From Malachius bipustulatus (taxonomy: Eukaryota > Arthropoda > Insecta > Coleoptera > Melyridae), in the NCBI GenBank assembly GCA_910589415.1, contig OU342639.1:28528268-28592267 (forward strand): a stretch of DNA of 64,000 bases, given 5' to 3'. Below are positions 23,565 to 36,040 of this stretch, one piece after another. A program made the position numbers and the translations under genes. Within the stretch, counting starts at the first letter, position 1, and each line of letters starts with the position of its first letter. The notes below the pieces were generated by a model. It saw only the letters and a program-made list of their open reading frames with translations. It searched no databases and was not told the origin of the DNA.

Positions 23565-24345
23565 TCTCAATTTTTTTTTCAAAATTATTTAAGACCAGTG
23601 GCACTGCTTTCAGTAATATCCAAAATTATGGAGAAAGCTATTAACCAACATCTTTTAAAATACTTGGAAGGAGCTAATATAATCAGCGACCGCCAATATA
23701 CGGATTCCGCAAACAGAGGTCAACTGGTGGCTTCCTCATCTGCGTTACCGAGCTGTGGAACAGCACAATCGAGCACTTCTTGGATGGATGGTTCTTGATG
23801 GATTGTGGGCAAAACTTTCAGGCTTATGGAACGCCAGAAAAAATCTGCTAGTGGCTTGCGAGTTATCTCGGGGATCGCTCCTTACAGGTGGCAGTCGAGG
23901 GAGTTCTTTCTGAGACCTTTCCCATCAATACCGGTGTGCCTCAGGGATCTATTTTATCTCCAACTCTCTTTCTAACCTTTATCAGCGATTTGCTTGAAAC
24001 AACAAAAAATCCAATATACAGTTTTGCCGATGACAGTACACTCATATTTTCTTATAATACCTTAGATGCGCGAGCATCTGCTATCGACGCACATACTCCC
24101 AGAGAGCAAGAAGTTGCCATACTTAACAATGATAGGGGCGATAGAAACCAAGTTCAATTTAATGCTGGAAAACCCCAAGAGTCATCTTCTCCAAAAAGGC
24201 CAACGTTCTGGAACCAGATATGGTGATAGCGGGACACTCTCTTACTCCATCGGCATCTCTTCGTTTACTTGGAGTGAGCCTCGGAGTGAACATGTCTTGA
24301 CATGACCATGTTGCAGGTCTGGCGAAGAGTGATTTTAAAAAAACT
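23565..24345 (+). pseudogene. Jockey-type non-LTR reverse transcriptase remnant
   Basis: Frames with RPVALLSVISKIMEKAINQH (RT motif near 23593), then NTGVPQGSILSPTLFLTFIS and FADDSTLIFSY, the polymerase catalytic box with both aspartates (near 24025), then LRLLGVSLGVNMS*HDHV. Several frameshifts and at least one in-frame stop separate the parts. The upstream endonuclease and downstream RNase H/Cys-His regions are missing, so it is an inactive fragment. Confidence 0.88.
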
Positions 24346-24634
24346 TGGAACACTAATACTCGACATATCTAAATGAAGTGATGGAAAAACTTGCCTGTTT
24401 TGAAATTCGAATAAATGTTTTACTTTTTATGAACAGCTCCCATGAATAGTTCATTAGATGTCAAACCAAGTTGCTCTCGCAGATTCTAAGTCAAGATTTC
24501 TTCATCGTCTTGGACTTCTTTACGCATTGATCTTCGGAGTGATGCACGCGTAGTTGCCTTCTCTTAGAAGAACATTAAAAAATTACCTTTCTTTAAAAAA
24601 AAAAACTTTTCATCGAATACCTTATGGCCGTAAC

Positions 24635-25405
24635 GTACTGAAAAACTGAAAAATTGAGATCAATGATTTTAGGCATATCTTTTTTATTAGATTTTGAAAA
24701 TAAATATTAACTGGACACCAAAATCTGTCACATTAAAATATTATCGAAAATAAATTACCTACAGTTATTTTTTGTAGGTTTACAAAAAACATCATTTGAT
24801 ATTTCAAAAATTTCAGAAAACCGACTAGATCTCAGAGTATTCAGCAACTTTTGTTCTTTTTTATGACCGCCGTATTGTTTTTTCATGACATTGGGTATTA
24901 AAAAAAATAAGGGAAACCAAAAGTCTCTCACATTCAAAATATTGGCATAATTATAATTCTTTTTCTGAAAAAAAAATCACCGAATGGCGTCGATTTAATG
25001 TCATATTTCTTATTTTATTTTTATGATGAAAGTCGACAAAAAATGTAAGAATATAAATTTGAAAAACAAAGTTGAATGAACTCCATGAGGGGTCGATTAT
25101 TTTTATTTGATTCCAGAGAGCAGGAAGAAAACAAAAAACGGCGCGTCGGATATGAAAGCGCTTATAATAAATTTTTGGTTTCTTAGATTTTTTATACCTA
25201 CCCAATACCCAATGACATGAAACAACAACATTGTGGTCATAAAGAAACACAAAAGTTGACTTTCAAAACCCTGGGATCTAGTCGGCATTAAAAATTATGG
25301 AAATGTCAAATGTATAAAATTAATTTATTTTCAATGCCAAAAAAAATACTCTTGAAATAAGGAATCCAAATTTTTGAGTTTTTTCAAGTTATTTCAGGAA
25401 TTAAT
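24635..25405. mobile_element. Fold-back element family B, copy 2
   Basis: The left arm contains tagatctcagagtattcagc...tatgaccgccgtattg...ggaaaccaaaa, the same order as 12846-12945. The right arm is its inverse (caacattgtggtcataaag, ccctgggatctagtcgg, ttcaagttatttcag). More diverged than copy 1. No coding capacity. Confidence 0.55.
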
Positions 25406-25857
25406 AACTCAAATATGATTTTATATGGTGTTATTCAGCAATAAATGGGCAACTTTTTCTACTTTAAACTAAACTGCAAGATTTACTATTTACGAGATCG
25501 GAATCGAGGTCTAAAAAAGCACCCCACCCTGCTATACAAGAAAGTTTTCCTTTTTTTTTTTGGTTTACCTATTTGTGTAATTTGCGTTACCCCCTATTAT
25601 AAAAAATTCCCAAAGTAAAAATAAAAACATTCCTCTAAACTGATACGTTTATATAATTATGATTATGACTTAGCACTTGAACCACTTGGTAAATGTTTCA
25701 ACAATCGTGGTGGTTTCAATGGTGTAAATGTACCTATTATGTATTATAAATTTCAATTTAAGGCAGTTAAATTAGGGACCTGTAATCGACTATACCTCAG
25801 GGCCGAAATAATGTGTCGTAACTTATTACATTACAAAAAAAAAGCAATTTTTTTGAA

Positions 25858-25917
25858 GAAACTTACGTTTGGAGTGAAAACTCCGTCAGTGAAAATATTC
25901 CTCCAAACGTAAGTTTC
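25858..25917. repeat. 17-bp perfect hairpin
   Basis: GAAACTTACGTTTGGAG (25858-25874) and its exact inverse (25901-25917) enclose 26 nt. The left arm can alternatively form its own small hairpin, GGAGT-GAAA-ACTCC (25871-25884). No function is evident. Confidence 0.6.
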
Positions 25918-27480
25918 TGCGGACTAACTTATAGAGGGTATCACTCAATCCATCAACTAAATGCATTCCATGGAAAAAAATGACACTTCTAGAAGACATA
26001 TAAAAATTTCTTCAGAATCCAAATTTTTTCCAAAAAAAGCTACAAACAAGATTTCAAAATTGGGAAAATACATTTTGAATAAAGAAATACGTGTACTTCT
26101 TAGCAGAAAAAATGAGGTACCTACATTTTCATGTCCAAGGGGTCAGGGTTGTTGGTGGCCTGGGCTTTTCTCTGACAGTTAATGAGTTCTGAATAGTGTA
26201 TTTTCTTCTTGGTAAAATAACATCTTCCTAAGCAGCTGTATATAAGTTATGGTGAGCCTACATTTTTGCCTCCCCCATCACAGAAGTTGAATTCACTTGA
26301 GAACTTTTGTGGGTACATTTTTTGAAGAGTCTTCCATATGCGACTATTATAGTACAGAGAGGGAACTGGCAGAATTATTGACCATCGGTATAACATCAGA
26401 CCATCTCAAGGCGAGACCACCAAAAGCCACCATCAATCGTTCAGGTTATCTTGCATTCGAGAAGGAAGTGCTCGTCATATTTGACTTTTGCTATGATATT
26501 TTATTGATTATGTTTATATTAGGTACTGACATGTTCCTCGTTTATTTGCAAATAGAACTTATAAAGATAATTCGTTACATTCGTCATCTTTACAGAAGCC
26601 GTCAAAACGGTTAATTTTTTTCGACACCAAACAGATAAGTATAGGTAACGTATACAATGTTAACGAAAAAGGAATATTAAAAAAAAATTAATGAGAAAAT
26701 GTTATTCTGACACTGGACTATATTAATAAGGAGGGCTTTTTTACAAAATATACCCTTAACACTTAAACTCTCTTTATTTTTATTTCAAAGTAGGTATTTC
26801 GTTCATTAATTAGCTTCCTAATTATCATTGATATTAAAATTATTGTAGGTAATGAATGAAGTTCGCCGCTGAACTCTAATAATGAAACTCTACATACCAA
26901 AATCCACCAAATCTACCTAAATCCCAGAGAATGTCCACATTTTATGGGACATTAGCTCATTAGAAAGTGTATGTAAGTATTTTTAGAGGTAGGTACTTCG
27001 GTAGTTAATGATTTTTTTAGGGAAGATTGATTCAAAAGTTCCTCATAACTTTCAAATTCCTCATGAAAACAATTAGATTAGCAAAAAAAACTGATTTTAA
27101 AATAAAAATTCTTCGAAAGTATCTATTTTAATTAATCACTTATCTTATTTCCCTGGAAAATATATTCAACTACTATCTAAAACTTTAAAATGTATAGCTC
27201 TTTTCTTATTTTTGCGTCGTGTTTATAAAACTAAATTATATGCCTATTATCTAAATGTAGCATGAAAAATTACATGAAAAATACTCAATTTACTCACTAA
27301 TGATGGACTGTAATTAATTTTTCACAAAAATAATTCCCCACGAAATTTAGCGATTCGGTTTTCAGGAGGAGTAAGGAGGAAGTTGGATCGTTTGGCCGCG
27401 CGAACGGTCTGCTTGCAGGTAACGATTGGCTCACTCCATGTGACGTTGTTGGAGTAGTGGGGCATCACTCCAAAGCTTTC
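25918..27480. other. AT-rich DNA, nothing recognised
   Basis: Short ORFs here show no family features. No repeat structure was seen. Confidence 0.45.
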
Positions 27481-27483
27481 TTC

Positions 27484-27553
27484 TATTAAAATCCGTATCA
27501 GTCAGTCCGCTTCTAATTCAGTGCTATCCGTATCAGACTGAGACTTTCCAAAG
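27484..27553 (+). promoter_or_regulatory. Candidate promoter and noncoding first exon
   Basis: Within a locally GC-rich stretch (27360-27560), TATTAAAA at 27484 is followed by insect initiator-like TCAGTC/TCAGTG words (27499-27522). A splice donor, AAAG|GTGAGAG, ends the putative exon at 27553. No coding start lies in it. The next + strand gene is arginine kinase, so it may be a distant 5' exon of that gene. This is inference. Confidence 0.35.
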
Positions 27554-29787
27554 GTGAGAGACCAACTATCCCTATTAATCATCTGCTTTGACAAGATCTA
27601 GCATAATTCTAGCCATAATCAGGTCATTGCGATTTTCCTCCCTCAGGCTGCCCTGTCCCCGAATTCACCAACTGTAAGTACCCATGTAGCTTTCCAACCC
27701 GGCAAAATAATACCCCATAGTTCATCTTAGAAAGTAAACGCTTCATCTGCTTTGCCGGGATTGTTTTTATCCAATCAATCTGGATTGTTTGCTTGCCAAT
27801 TTGCAATTTAATAGTCTCATTAAGGGATTACTTTTTTTTATGTGCTCCCTAGGTGCTCAATATTGGAGATTTATTTTTAACGGTAATATATTCATGATCA
27901 GTGATTATTAATTCGTTTCCCTTACTTTGAGAGATTGGCATAATTTTGATTGGAAATAGCATAGATTTTCCAAACGGGGGTTTTTACAAATAAGAATAGA
28001 GATCGAACTCGCTGTTATGTAACACGATTCAGGCGCTGGTGAATTGCGCCTGTCGAGGATACGTCCGTATGGGTTCAAGCAATGTGGAATTGAATAATCA
28101 TTTAATAAAAGGCAGTAGCTAAATTACTGACTCATTTTAGCTACTTGGTTCGAATTGATGCTAATGAAATAGAAAACAGTTTGTTTATTGCAGTTTTATT
28201 AACTATTGTCCGTTATACTCACATCATCAGTGGCATGGAATTATCAAAATATCATTTTTCTGAGTTTTTTTTCTTAGCCCATCATGTTTAAAGATGGTTG
28301 TGACGATTCGGTTGAAATTATGCATTTAGATGATATTTTATTCATGTATAACCCAAAAAAATACCACGCAGAAGTGGTGATCAATAAGCTGTAAATTTTG
28401 ACTTTAAGTAGGTCCTATCCGCATCAACGTATTATTCTTTAGTTTCCTATAGTTACATGATCAATATTTTCCTACAGTCAATAAATGAGTAATTTTTGCC
28501 CTCCCTGAATTGCCTGTATTTATTCAATGTAAGTTGAAAAGGATTTACGCAAGCCATACATCTATCACTATTCATTTTATTGGATTTTAAAATTGAACAA
28601 TGCAACCTATTATCAGAATGTTGTTCGCAGTAGATAAAATCTACCTGTGTTGCAAATTGATTAGTTGATAGGAAAAATTGCAATATATTTTATGATAAGA
28701 TTAGTCTTGTATCATAGGTCAAAACCATTGAGATATTAATAAGTAAGTACCTACATGACTACTACATGACAACTAAAAATCCCAAAGGATGTGAAATTGT
28801 ATTTATCTATTTACATCTATCTACCTATCTAATATAACACAGATAATTTTAAGCCTACTTTTATGGAGACCATGGAAAATTATTTATTGCTCTACTACCC
28901 TCTTTTAAAATATTTCTGTGTTTTTTTTAAGGTAATTGTCTCACTTTTTGACAGAAAATATAGAACATAAACATCAAAAACATGTCCTTAAATATTCTGA
29001 TATTGCACTGTGCGTTGCGTACCAACCTATCGAGATGATAATCGACTGCCGAAATTACAAATCTTACAGGGTGGAGAATATTTCAGTGCTTGTCAAGCGT
29101 ATCTTGGTAACTGCATAAGATAGAAGATTTGTTTAGATAGAAGATATCTACATTCGTTCCTGATTTACTCAGAAAAAAAAACAAATAACATCTACTTTCA
29201 GAGAAAACTAAAACTAAAACTTTTTTCTCCTTGTGCATTATAGATAGCATGATATGTGCTATCTTAAACAAAAAACTGATAAAACTGACTAGACAAGCAT
29301 ACCAGATCCGGCAATAACTGCCTATTCATCGATCCAACGACACCATTTTTGATATAAATTTGACACAATTTGCTTCATTTTGTCTGTAAATTTTGCTATG
29401 ATAAAAAATGTAGGTACCTATAGCTCTACACCTGCAAAGAGGACTTAATACCAGCAATACGCGATCATCCTTCCATAGATCTAAGAAAATTTAATTCCGA
29501 TTCCTTTAAAACTGTGATGTCTAATCTGGTGATAACATTGCAATTTCGCCCACTTTGTGAGCACACCCTATATACACAATGTGTATACATTTCGAAAAAC
29601 TTTCTTCATTCCAAAATGCCATCCCTGAAACTCAAAACTACAACAGCAGTTTGAAAATGGAAAATATTAAATTTTGACTAAAAATAATGTCAAATTGAAC
29701 TTTTATAAAATCATTCCCAACCGATTGATGTCTACTATTTTAGGTACCTCTATTTTTTTCCAGAACTCCACTAATAATTGTCCCCTA
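27554..29787. other. AT-rich DNA, possible intron
   Basis: No supported feature. A minus-strand reading frame at 27624-27806 has no recognisable domain. A single acagggtgg end near 29066 has no partner. Confidence 0.4.
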
Positions 29788-29789
29788 TA

Positions 29790-30819
29790 CAGGGTAGGGT
29801 ACCTATCCCAGAATAAAAGACACAACCTTCTAAGGTAGAATATTTACTTGATTTTAAGACAAAAAGTCATAATGAACCTACCCTCTAAATTGACTATTAA
29901 CGAAGTTACAGGGTGTTCAATGTACCAAAAAAGATTCCATTTTTTTAATAACTCCAAAACGGGAGAATATTTTTTTATGAAAATTTTGGTGTTGTTTTTC
30001 TATTAATTAGTCTAGTATCATATAATTACCTGTGTGTAATTTGAACCAGGGACGTGCGGTATATATTCGAATTCCCCCCCCCCCCCATTTTTAGGCTACT
30101 GGATAAATTTTTGTTTTTTCATATTTTTCCAAAAGCTGGACATTTCTGGCACAAAAAAAGAACGTTTTGTGCGTAAATTTAAAACAGTTTTTGAGATATG
30201 TATACGATTTGGACATTCGAGAAGGACAAAAAGTTATAGGTTTTCGACAATATTTTTCTACTTTTTGGAAAAATTTACAGAATTGAAGTGGGGCTTCTTC
30301 GTCTCCAGATCCTCCGACCAGGAAAAAAAACCTAGCCACGATTCCTAGCGCTATGAACTCGACTTTTTTTGTTTTTTATTTATTTCTTTAATTTTTTTTA
30401 TGTAAATATTACTGAACTTTCACCTATTTAATTGTAAAAACTGTGCCTTTTTTGTACCAAAAATGTCTAGCTTTTGGAAAAATATGTCAAAACCAATATT
30501 TTTTATCCTGTGACGTAAAAATTGGGGGGGGTAAATAACTTGGACCACTATCTACCGTACGTCCCTGGTTCAAATTATACAGCGGTAGCAATTGCTGTGG
30601 AATTATACTAATTAATAGAATAACAACACAAAAACTTTTATAAAAAAATATTCAGCCGCTTCAGAGTTGTTTAAAAAAATGTATTTTTTTTGACACATTG
30701 AACACTTTGTAACTTCGATAAAACTCAACTTACAGGATAGGTTCATTAAGACTTGCTGTTTTAAAATCAATAAAATGTTTTACCTTAAAAGTTTATCCCC
30801 TTTATTCTGGGATACCCTG
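29790..30819. mobile_element. Large nested fold-back element (1030 bp, TA-flanked)
   Basis: The outer termini (CAGGGTAGGGTACCTATCCC and the inverse of a diverged copy, ending ATCCCAGAATAAA) are both next to TA. The arms of about 260 bp include the phrase aatttgaaccagggacg, mirrored at 30553-30576. An inner inverted pair (tttccaaaagctggacat near 30126, its inverse near 30462) and opposed C and G runs continue the symmetry to the centre. No coding capacity. Confidence 0.75.
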
Positions 30820-30821
30820 TA

Positions 30822-32235
30822 TACCTATATGTGTTTCAAAACATGTGTCGGAGAATGAAAGGGGTGATTCCCCTGCCTCATTCAAAGGAAAAAAGTTCCT
30901 TGGGTCTGCAAATGTCTGTTTTCCAGATACTTCAATAAGAATAAGTAAAAAAAAATTCTTCAGTTATTTGAGAATATCTCAAGAACCGTTAAAGATACAG
31001 AACCTAGTTTTAGTACACATCTTGTCATTAATATTATCTAATTTTTGCGGGCTTATTAAAAAAAATATGTGCAAATGAAACAAATAAAAAACAAATTATC
31101 AAAAACAACTAGTTAATGTTTTTGTCCACAACGAAACATTTTGTTTTTCATCATAAAATGCTGTTTTTCTAGAAAGCAGTTCACATTAAAGCTTTTGACC
31201 GAGAGCACCTTTTTTATGTAGAAAATATTGTCGGTTAAAAATGCGCCTTTAAAATGTCAATTTTCTCAGTGTCGTAGCAATTAGGGGCTAAAAAATTTTA
31301 AAAATTTTCCAGCAACTCCAAAATCTACGCCACTGTCATATAGGAAGAAATTCAAGTAGCGCTCTTGAAGTAAGTAGCTAATAATAATGATACTATGTGT
31401 ACAAAAGTTCAATTTTATATCTCAAACAGTTCTTGAGATATCGTAAAAAAATTTAAATAAAGAAAAAAACATCCTTTTTTTTTGATCTCGAGAAAGGTGA
31501 GTTTGCGAACTCATGTTAGTATGAATTTTTTGCCCCATAACCTTTTATTTTCTGACACATGTTTTGAATACTTTATATAACATCCGCCAATTAAGAATAC
31601 CCTGTTTAAAAGCACAATATACATCTCAGCAAAAAGAAAACGTTATTACAATTAAATAGCTCCATTTGTACCACCCTAAGTCCTTTAAAATTTATCTTCA
31701 GTGGCATTTTGTTGTTAATATTTTAATTATAAAAGAAAATGTTATCAAAGAAATGTTATATCGTGAATTGAAGAGGCCAAACTCGCTTAGAAAGGCTCGA
31801 AACTGGAGATAAATTCAGTTCTATAACAATCAATGCCATATTCTGGTGAGAAGAGTGAATACATTTTTCCGGGTGACGGTACGGAACCCCAACAGCAATT
31901 CATACTCTTCATAATCCTAGAGAAACCGCTTACAAAGTCCTGAATATGTGAAAGCATTTTTGAACTATTTTGAATCAAGCGTAGATTGAAAAAGACAAAA
32001 GTTACATTTACTACCCACACACACACACACACTAAGAAGTAAAAAAAAATTACTTATACATTTTAATTGTTCATGACTGACAACCGGTACGAAGTACGAA
32101 AACAAAATTTACCAGACACTCTCTTCTACCGAGGCACTGTCGTTTGTGCAAGACAATCGACAAATTGAAAATACAGGACCTAAGTGCAAACCATTTCTTT
32201 TTATAGTAATGAAATGAAATGGTTTGTACATTTTT
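30822..32235. other. AT-rich DNA, mostly unrecognised
   Basis: Contains an (AC)n microsatellite at 32016-32033 and an unpaired TIR-type end (ataccctg) near 31600. No gene was seen. Confidence 0.45.
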
Positions 32236-33172
32236 GACAGAAAAGCACATTTTTTGATCGACTTTTGGAAAAAACAAAATCGGATTCGGAAAGTACAAGA
32301 AAATGCAACAAAATGAGCTTGTTAAATCGAGCAGCACATTTCGACCAGTTTAACAAAATAAGATCAAAGTAAGAACTTGCACCTGTCTAAACCTTAATTT
32401 TCAATTTTCCGCACAAATTGTTCTAATGTTCCTCAAAATTCATTGAAAATCATTTCAAAACCTGCCGTACTGAGAATTTACGGGATAGCCTATTGCCAGA
32501 ATTTTAAATCTAGTAACCAGGGCCGTACTTGAAAAAAATTGTTCGTATTTTTTTTAATAAAAGCGCATTCCCTGATCGACTTTCAAAAAAACGTCATCTG
32601 ATTCGGAGAGTACAGGAAAAATGCTATGCAATGAGCTTCTTAAATTGAACGGCATGCTTTTAACAGCTTCACTAAAATAAACCAAAATAAGAAATTGTAC
32701 TGCATTTTACACAATCTGTTTTACACAATCTGCATTTTACACAAAGCTAATTGAAAAGTGCCGTCCGATTAGAGAAGCTCATTTCATAGCATTTCTCCTG
32801 TACTCCCCGAATCTGATGTCGTTTTTGCCGGAAAATGTGCGTTTTTGTAAAAAATGCGAGTTGCTTTTCCTCAAGAACGGCCCTAGTTACTACGTTTTAA
32901 ATTCTTGCAATTGGCTATCCCGTAAACTCGCAAACTCGCAGTACCTCAGCTTTCGAAATTATTTCAAATGAAATTTGAGGAACAATTTTACAGCAGAATT
33001 GAAAATTTAAGTTCGGGTAAGTACAAGTTCTTACTTTGATCTGTTTTTGTGAAGCGGTTCGAAGTGTGCCGTTCGATTTAAGAAGCTTATTTCATAGCAT
33101 TTTTTATGAACTTTCCGAATCCGATGCTGTTATTTTCGAAAGTCGATCAAAAAATCTGCGTTTCTGTAAAGG
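32236..33172. repeat. Compound palindrome: A-B-A | A'-B'-A'
   Basis: Unit A (about 145 bp, with gatcgactttt, tc(g/t)gattcgga(a/g)agtaca, aatgagctt(c/g)ttaaat) occurs at 32236-32381 and 32556-32701. It occurs inverted at about 32751-32855 and 33022-33172. Spacer B (ttttcaatttt...cgggatagccta...accagggccgta, 32391-32527) is inverted at 32880-33012. The centre near 32725 is a short run of tttacacaatctg repeats. Confidence 0.75.
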
Positions 33173-33364
33173 GTCAAGGTGGGAAGGGGTATGCACTCTA
33201 AGCAACTAGGCCTTCAAGGCCCTTTCTTCCAGATTTTAAGAGTAGCAAAATATTTGCCATCTTAGAGAACTTAGAATCCACGACCAAAATGTCCTTCGCT
33301 TTACAGGTTGTTTCAAAACTTTCCAAATGGTCAAAGATTCTTTCTAAGATATCTTTTGACTTGA

Positions 33365-33960
33365 ATTGCAGAACCGAGTGGATGAAGATGTTGCACTAGA
33401 CTGGAACAGAATCAACAAATATTAATGAGTCTCAGGGAGATATATTGACTCCGCTATTGGTTGAGATTCCTAATGGTATGAATAGCACTTCTTGTGTCAT
33501 GTACTTAGGCTGATGATACTAGTACTCTTGTCACGGCCCATAAGAATGACAGCTTATTAAATGATAAAATGTCTGACGTAATTGTTGCCTTGATTGTAAT
33601 TATGACACTGGATGATGGTTCAGTTGTGAATAAAAGCAACTATGGATCCTTCCTGGGTTTGCTGATTGACAATACACTGTATTTAATGATCACTGCTAAA
33701 GGCTGGTCTTGCAGTCTTAGATCTAAGTAGTGTTATCCGGTTCGCGCTCTGAGGACTGCCCTTGATATGATTGTTTAACTATGCTCTCGCAGGAATTGTG
33801 TCGATTAACACAATATATGAACTTCTGTATCAGAGTATAACGCTACCAAGTTGGACAGAATTATTTGAGGTACCCATGAGGACTTAATAATGAGCTTACC
33901 GCTATTTAAGAGGTTGCAAATACTGACTGCCGTCACTGTGCATCTTCTCATACCTTGTAA
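33365..33960 (+). pseudogene. Degenerate non-LTR reverse transcriptase
   Basis: Broken frames keep the RT order: SQGDILTPLLVEI (the QGS-x-LGPLLF position, near 33432), MYLG..TSTLVTAHK where the catalytic YADD box should be (near 33500), FLGLLIDNTL (near 33652), a CYPVRALR segment (near 33735) and LPLFKRLQILT. Stops interrupt all frames and the catalytic box is lost. The family is different from the copy at 23.6 kb. Confidence 0.6.
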
Positions 33961-35940
33961 TTAATAATAATAATAATACATTCAAGTTTAAAAAGTACTT
34001 TTCACCAGGAATTAATCAGTCAGTCTCAGCGAAGGAAAATGACCTAAAAATTTTAAGAAAATATTATTAAAAAGCACGAAAAGCTTTCAAATTGTCCTCT
34101 ACTCCTCTGACTTCAGGCCATACAGAAATATTACATCTGAAAAATTTATAAAGGAAGGGCCAAAGTTTTCGTTATTCACTTGCCTGCATAATTTTATTTC
34201 AGTATTTTGATCTTCATTCGATGAATGATACGATGAGATGATGCACATTTGCCAATTAATATGACAGTTTTCACATCGGGTACTTGTAACAAGTTGTGTG
34301 ATCTGACAGGAAAAACCGACGTCGTTGTCTCCAAACATCGACGTGAATATGTCAAGGTCTTGCGATGTCAATCATATCATGCTTAAAGGACGTCATTAAC
34401 ATCACGTCTAGCGGACGTTACTCACCAGTAAATAGCTTCCAATTTAAAACCAAGAAGGTGATGTTGGGTTAATTTAAATCTGGAGATTTTAAGACAAAAT
34501 GAAAGATCTAGTTTTTAAAGGAATTTAAGTGACTTACTTTTTCAGTTCTTCCAATTTTGAGATGCGATAGAGATATTACGATATTTCAATTTGAAAAACA
34601 CAATGAATTTGTGATGGGAAAAAATGAGAAATATTATTTGCAATTCAATCCTGGAAATTATTTCACTCTCCGTAATACGGCCCTCATAAAAGTTCTAAAA
34701 AAATTAAAAGTTGAATAAATCTTTATGTATAAAATTAACTTTTTTTTCAGTGTAAGTAGTTTAAAAAATATTTTTATTTACTTATTTACTTGTTCATCCC
34801 ATCAGGTATCGTAAACCTAATTACATGTACATGGGCATAAAATATTTATTAAACAAACCAATTATAAAAGACTCAAGCAAAAAATTTGAATAGTTTCGCT
34901 CTAATTTGGGATTTAATTATTAGGGCGCTTTAAAACTTATAAAGTTTGGTAAATTGAGTGAATGAAAAAAGTCAAAGGAGTTTCAATAGTTTGCCAATAT
35001 ATTAGTCATCATATGACTTATGACGCTTGGATATTATACATAGCATCACATCTTTTTATTAATTACTTAAAAGTTTAATCGGATTAATTAGTTTGCGATA
35101 CCTCACCGTAAACCTTACAGAAGCTCCCAATATTTCGCGCTTATTCTATCAACAAACTTGTTTCAAAACATTGTTAATCGTTAATAAATAAGAGAGAATT
35201 TATTTTTAAAAAACTTTTGTCTTTACAACAATCATATTATCATAATCATAAAACATGGAGGTCGATATCATGAAAAATACTTAATGAATGATTTTTTTAA
35301 TGGAAAATTTCAATGTAAACTTAATAGTAGGTTGCACCAATAACTTACGTATATCAAACGTAAGCTCATAGCTAACTGTACACTGAAAATCACCTTTCGG
35401 CTTCACCTAATTATAGCATCCAGCAACTTATGTAAAGATATTTCAGTTTTCGCAGGTTTTTAGTTTCTATTTTTACTCCGACGTAATAATAATTTTTGTA
35501 CTGCCTTGATCTCAAAAGTTGCATAATGGTTATTTCTATAAGCAGTTATTTGTATACCAAGGACGCGAACTAGAACTTCGCCTCCCGAAAGAATTATTGT
35601 CACCAAGGCATATAGACAACAAGTCTCGTGGAATCGAAGAAATTCGCGGCCAAGGTATACACAAAACTTTTTTTCATCCGTAACGTGCAGATACAAAAAT
35701 ATACATTATAATAGCCCCATAAGATAACAAAACAGAACCTATGAGAATTGAATTCACCAGGTTAAGAGATGGTCTATTTTTTATTCACATCACGGATACC
35801 GTTCTGAGATCGGCGGATCGAATCCTGGAGCTCCTATTTCACTATTTTCTTTGATGCGAAAAATAAACCCAATTCCAGATAATAATATTAAAGTGCCTTC
35901 TTATAAATCATATATCCTTTAAAAGGCCGTCGTCGAGGAT
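33961..35940. other. AT-rich DNA with one dispersed repeat
   Basis: A second, diverged copy of the 18541-18655 repeat lies at about 34770-34850. An (aat)n run is at about 33964-33978. No gene was seen. Confidence 0.45.
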
Positions 35941-36040
35941 AATGGGCCTAAAATGTCATTGGCGGCCGCGCCCAAGTTTATGACGTGAAATAAAAGCTCG
36001 CAGCTGATATAGTGCCTGTAAAATAATCAGTTCATTTACT
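35936..36040 (+). promoter_or_regulatory. Candidate promoter island
   Basis: A GC-rich patch (ggcggccgcgccc near 35962) is followed by tgacgtga (CRE-like), an aaataaaag TATA-like word near 35990 and an initiator-like TCAGTT near 36028. No donor or coding start is clear. It may be an alternative start for a downstream gene. Confidence 0.25.

Noticed and set aside
25858..25917. Hairpin as a microRNA precursor
   Set aside because: The stem is only 17 bp with a 26-nt loop and no flanking pairing, too short for a typical precursor.
27624..27806. 60-aa minus-strand frame (IDWIKTIPAKQMKRLLSKM...)
   Set aside because: Could be retroelement debris, but no diagnostic motif was found.
35800..35845. 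B-box-like word gatcgaatcctgg
   Set aside because: No partner A box or tRNA fold; likely chance.
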